64,000 bases of DNA from an uncultured Porphyromonadaceae bacterium (GTDB lineage Bacteria > Bacteroidota > Bacteroidia > Bacteroidales > Muribaculaceae), in NCBI GenBank assembly GCA_900550395.1, contig URSD01000006.1, positions 1 through 64,000 on the forward strand. Reading direction: 5' to 3'. Both the position numbers and the translations under genes were made by a program. This document shows, in pieces, positions 63,643-64,000 of this stretch. Within the stretch, counting starts at the first letter, position 1; each line of letters opens with the position of its first letter. Below the pieces are notes generated by a model. It made no database searches. It saw nothing but the letters and a program-made list of their open reading frames with translations, and was not told where the DNA came from.

Positions 63643-64000
63643 TCAGAAGTCTACACTCAGACGCAGATTGATTTGCCGGCGCGTGAGATAGTTCGGTACG
63701 GCGTACTGTATGTCGTTTACGTCGGTGACCCAGTAGTAGGAACTGACGTTGCTGATGTCGAGCAGGTTGAATACGTCCAGGCCGAGCCATATGCTTTTAA
63801 GCTTTCCGGCGATGCCTGTGCGGCGTGGTGCGCCTTCTGCCGCAGGGGCAAGCAGGGCATAGCTGAGGCCTATGTCGACGCGCTTGTAGGCCGGCGCGCG
63901 GAAGTAGCCTTTGTCGCGGCTGCTGCGCGGAGCCGTCATCGGGAGTCCGTCGTTCAGAATGCCGCGCAGACTGAATTTCAGTTTCGGAAATTTCGGGAAA
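63643..64000 (-). CDS. TonB-dependent receptor, C-terminal part (runs off window)
   Basis: The minus-strand frame is open from the edge at 64000 to a stop at 63643 (about 118 residues). It reads LKFSLRGILNDGLPMTAP, then RAPAYKRVDIGLSYAL, then IWLGLDVFNLLDISNVSSYY, and ends INLRLSVDF. These are last strands of an outer-membrane receptor barrel, with the typical VFNLLD motif and a C-terminal Phe. The substrate, plug and signal peptide lie outside the window. Confidence 0.88.
   Translation of the reverse strand, partial: FPKFPKLKFSLRGILNDGLPMTAPRSSRDKGYFRAPAYKRVDIGLSYALLAPAAEGAPRRTGIAGKLKSIWLGLDVFNLLDISNVSSYYWVTDVNDIQYAVPNYLTRRQINLRLSVDF

Overview
The window looks like chromosome of a GC-rich Bacteroidales species, most like Muribaculaceae (S24-7). 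No rRNA or other marker settles this. The evidence is the gene content: PepSY-like lipoprotein, TonB-dependent receptor end, DUF3244, TPR/HTH membrane regulators, GT3 glycogen synthase, and class II plus class III ribonucleotide reductases. The promoters also fit, because many genes are preceded by the Bacteroidetes -7 element TAnnTTTG, in several cases with a TTTG/TTG 19-20 nt upstream. No prophage, insertion sequence, CRISPR array or rRNA operon was seen. One tRNA is present (initiator Met). Genes are tightly packed; the largest gap is about 230 bp.

Layout. 0-4.3 kb (minus): start of a PepSY-like lipoprotein, then the two subunits of B12-dependent methylmalonyl-CoA mutase. 4.5-7.6 kb (plus): a RelA-type (p)ppGpp synthetase overlapping a lipoprotein gene. 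7.6-10.3 kb (minus): ABC-2 exporter (natAB-like) plus ogt. 10.5-19.3 kb (plus): DUF805 protein, a Dna2-like nuclease-helicase, then aspA, a Pif1-like helicase with TPR tail, and nadE. 19.4-25.3 kb (plus): tripartite RND efflux operon ending in a PII-like gene. 25.4-33.4 kb (minus): secreted choice-of-anchor protein, amidase, adk, hpt, nrdG, nrdD. 33.7-36.5 kb (minus): EptA-like transferase and a D15-type barrel. 36.6-46.3 kb: GT2, tRNA-fMet, aroC, ybaK, TetR regulator, SPOR amidase, MCE protein, dnaA and nrdJ.

46.4-53.4 kb is a glycogen block: malQ (plus) faces glycogen phosphorylase and GT3 glycogen synthase (minus). 53.5-55.0 kb (minus): tag, flavin reductase, MmcQ/YjbR protein. 55.1-58.9 kb (minus) is the most accessory part: TPR/HTH membrane regulator, DUF3244 protein, a lipoprotein and an outer-membrane barrel. 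It is AT-rich in its middle and has two poly-A tracts that each put a gene one base out of frame. 58.9-63.5 kb (minus): Crp-family regulator, short aspartokinase, ABC-F ATPase with a degenerate second ATPase site, Dabb protein and CDF metal exporter. The window ends inside a TonB-dependent receptor.

Themes: B12 dependence (mutAB, nrdJ), deoxynucleotide supply beside dnaA with a DnaA box between dnaA and nrdJ, envelope maintenance, and glycogen turnover. The best candidates for undescribed biology are the A-tract-controlled surface cluster at 55-59 kb, the nuclease-helicase at 10.9 kb, the hydrolase-dead RSH enzyme, and near-leaderless transcripts.
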